Positions 62,633-64,000 of a DNA stretch of 64,000 bases are shown here, piece by piece. Source of the DNA: G965197555 sp965197555 (GTDB lineage Bacteria; Chloroflexota; Dehalococcoidia; Lucifugimonadales; UBA3495). The DNA is taken from assembly GCA_965197555.1 (NCBI GenBank), contig OZ240213.1:3906001-3970000 (forward strand). Reading direction: 5' to 3'. The notes below the pieces were generated by a model. That model was not told the DNA's origin. It ran no database searches and saw only the letters and a program-made list of their open reading frames with translations. The translations under genes were made by a program, and so were the position numbers. How positions within the stretch are numbered: position 1 is the stretch's first letter; every line of letters begins with the position of its first letter.

Positions 62633-63587
62633 GGACCCGCCAAGCTCGAAGGTAGTTGCCGCTGGCGTCGGTCTCGGCCACGGCCAGGTGGCCGGCATTC
62701 AGGTCCACTCCAATGGCGCCCAGCCTCCGGTCCGTCACCGCGGGCACGGGCGCCAGGTCAGTGGTGACGAACACCCGCCATCCCTTCTCATCCCGCTTGA
62801 AGCGGTACGATATTGCCTGTCCCAGAGAGGTCGCGCGGGCCGCCCTTTCGCCGTCCCGGCGCCGGCATTCAGCAAACTCCAGGTTGGCCTGCAGGGCCGC
62901 CAGCACCTGGCCTTGGCCGTAGGCAAACTTCACCCCTTCGATGACCCGGTATTTGCCATGCTCCCCGGCCAGGCAATCCGGCATCCGCAGCCGCAGGGTC
63001 AGGGAGCCATCGTCAGCAATTGCAGCCACGCACAACTGGCAGCCGCCGGTCTCGTCCCGGCTGCCCAGCACGAAGAACTCGCCGTCCCGGGCAGCCCGCC
63101 AATCGGCCAGCCACTCCTCATGGCTGGCATACCCGTTGGCCTCCAGGTGATGCTGCTTGCGCCAGAGCTTCCTGCCGCCGAAGCACAGCCGTACCAGGCC
63201 CGCCGCCATATCGGCTTCGACCCGCGCCAACCTGGACCGCAGGTTGTCCAGCCTGCGCGTCTTCTGATGGACCCCGTGCCGGTCACCCTTCTTCCCCGCG
63301 TTCGCCAACTCCCTGCCGGCCCTGCGGACCATGCCCTTCAGGGTCTCGGCGTGCAGCAGTTGGGACTCCCGCGCCCCCGAGACCTTCCCCTCCAGGGATA
63401 CCCGCACCGCGTTGAACATCCGGGCCGGTATGCCGCATTCCCTGACGCAGCCCCTCTTCATCGATGCCGCGGACCTGCCGGAAGAAACCTCCGCAAAAAG
63501 ACGCCTCTGCACCCTGCCGTACAGGGCCGCATAGGCGGACAAACCCTCATCATTGCCCTCTATTCGCGTCTGGTACGTGGCCTGCAT
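62633..63587 (-). pseudogene. Large TnpB-like protein, C-terminal half lost
   Basis: MQATYQTRIEGNDEGLSAYA, YGRVQRRLFAEVSSGRSAAS, GLVRLCFGGRKLWRKQHHLE, SRDETGGCQLCVAAIADDGS and GAIGVDLNAGHLAVAETDAS (RuvC-I Asp). This belongs to the long IS605 OrfB/TnpB-related group rather than the IS607 TnpB next to it. It ends at YLRAWRVPL, exactly where antisense IS607 tnpB begins, so RuvC-II and III are missing. The ATG was chosen as the family's usual MQATYQT start. Confidence 0.83.
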
Positions 63588-63649
63588 CAGAGCTCCCTGG
63601 CCGCGGGAGTCCGCCCACCAACGGCTCAGCGCCAGGGAGCGCGCCAAGG

Positions 63650-64000
63650 CAGAGGCCCTGGCCCAATCGCTAATGGCCGCCGACTAACGCCGCCGACTAA
63701 CCCGGATGACATTTTCGCTTTTCAATTGAGGGGACAAAATCGCCGGACAACAACATATCTGTATCGCCGCATTTGGCTTATAATCACTGAACTCTTACGG
63801 CAAAAGTCAAGGTCGGTGAGCGCATCAACGCACCGTCGGAATTTGCTCGCTTGGGAACTTCTGGGGATCAACCCCGGAAGACGAACGGGCGGCGCCAAAG
63901 GATGACATTGGGTGAAGCGTCTAGCAACGTGGTGCCGCTGGATTGTCTAGGGTCACCGTCCCGATAATTGTCATTGCGGCCTTCTTGGCGGGGGCCGCAA
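63650..64000. other. Terminal 350 bp without a recognised gene
   Basis: No frame with family similarity; somewhat lower GC between 63700 and 63830. A promoter for the large TnpB-like gene could lie here but none is clear. Confidence 0.4.

Noticed and set aside
62481..63905. Long plus-strand open frame of more than 470 codons
   Set aside because: Lies antisense to the large TnpB-like gene and starts within truncated tnpB; the sense strands explain the region.
1..64000. tRNA or rRNA genes
   Set aside because: No cloverleaf with a recognisable T-loop (GGTTCGAATCC-like) or rRNA core sequence was noticed on either strand by reading; a covariance-model scan would settle it.

Overview
The window is high-GC bacterial DNA with almost no RNA genes or housekeeping genes and an unusually heavy load of insertion sequences. 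The secreted solute-binding lipoproteins, zinc-ribbon DEAD-box helicase, archaeal-type glucose dehydrogenase, GMC oxidoreductase, LRR and PKD-like surface proteins and solo retropepsins fit an uncultivated Chloroflexota (for example a SAR202/Dehalococcoidia-like or sponge-associated lineage). That placement is an inference from gene content; no taxonomic marker gene is present.

Layout. 1-7.2 kb, minus strand: a lipoprotein joining a PQQ-type beta-propeller to a peptide-transporter solute-binding domain, a LivJ-like binding lipoprotein, a small lipoprotein, an alkaline-phosphatase/glycosyltransferase fusion, and a decayed tyrosine recombinase that cut off the fusion gene's 5' end. 7.7-16.7 kb, minus strand: a type I restriction-modification locus in transcription order hsdM (N-terminus lost), DUF4160, DUF2442, hsdS, a small gene split by an IS630, DUF2971, hsdR and a YgjP-like metallopeptidase. 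16.7-24.6 kb: IS pile-up (IS21 end, IS1380 with an IS1182 nested inside it, an ankyrin gene broken by a 10-bp duplication, a second IS1182, an IS21 istAB remnant that truncated a RecB-like nuclease). 25.3-32.6 kb: metabolic and RNA genes (glucose dehydrogenase, DEAD-box helicase, GMC oxidoreductase) separated by IS5, IS701 and transposase fragments. 33-36.7 kb: a second IS5, the C-terminal relic of a type ISP restriction enzyme, and an IS607-like element.

36.8-47 kb is a distinct plus-strand accessory island of small genes: a PD-(D/E)XK nuclease, serine-recombinase N-terminal domains that have lost catalytic residues, a vapBC pair split exactly by an IS701, a two-helix membrane protein with an internal TGA, a retropepsin-like protein without its catalytic Asp, a GIY-YIG nuclease, a UvrD-like helicase cut by an IS21, and two minisatellites. 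A hairpin-containing repeat recurs three times in it. 47-54 kb: TrpF-like protein, ISAs1, two XRE-type regulators, a YhcG-like nuclease, an intact retropepsin, a serine recombinase and a SRAP-domain protein. 54-59.4 kb: CARDB lipoprotein, YjdF-like membrane protein, an LRR gene interrupted by an intact IS3, a PII protein and a decayed PKD-like repeat gene. 59.5-64 kb: a type IIG restriction relic, a compact RusA-like plus nuclease-HEPN operon, a second near-identical IS607-like element, and a large TnpB truncated tail-to-tail against it.

Overall the window records repeated gain and destruction of defence genes (type I, ISP and IIG restriction, toxin-antitoxin, helicases, nucleases) by transposons. 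The most promising intact defence candidate is the two-gene RusA / nuclease-HEPN operon at 60.1-61.15 kb. Several insertions are preserved so exactly, with target duplications, that the ancestral gene can be rebuilt by eye.
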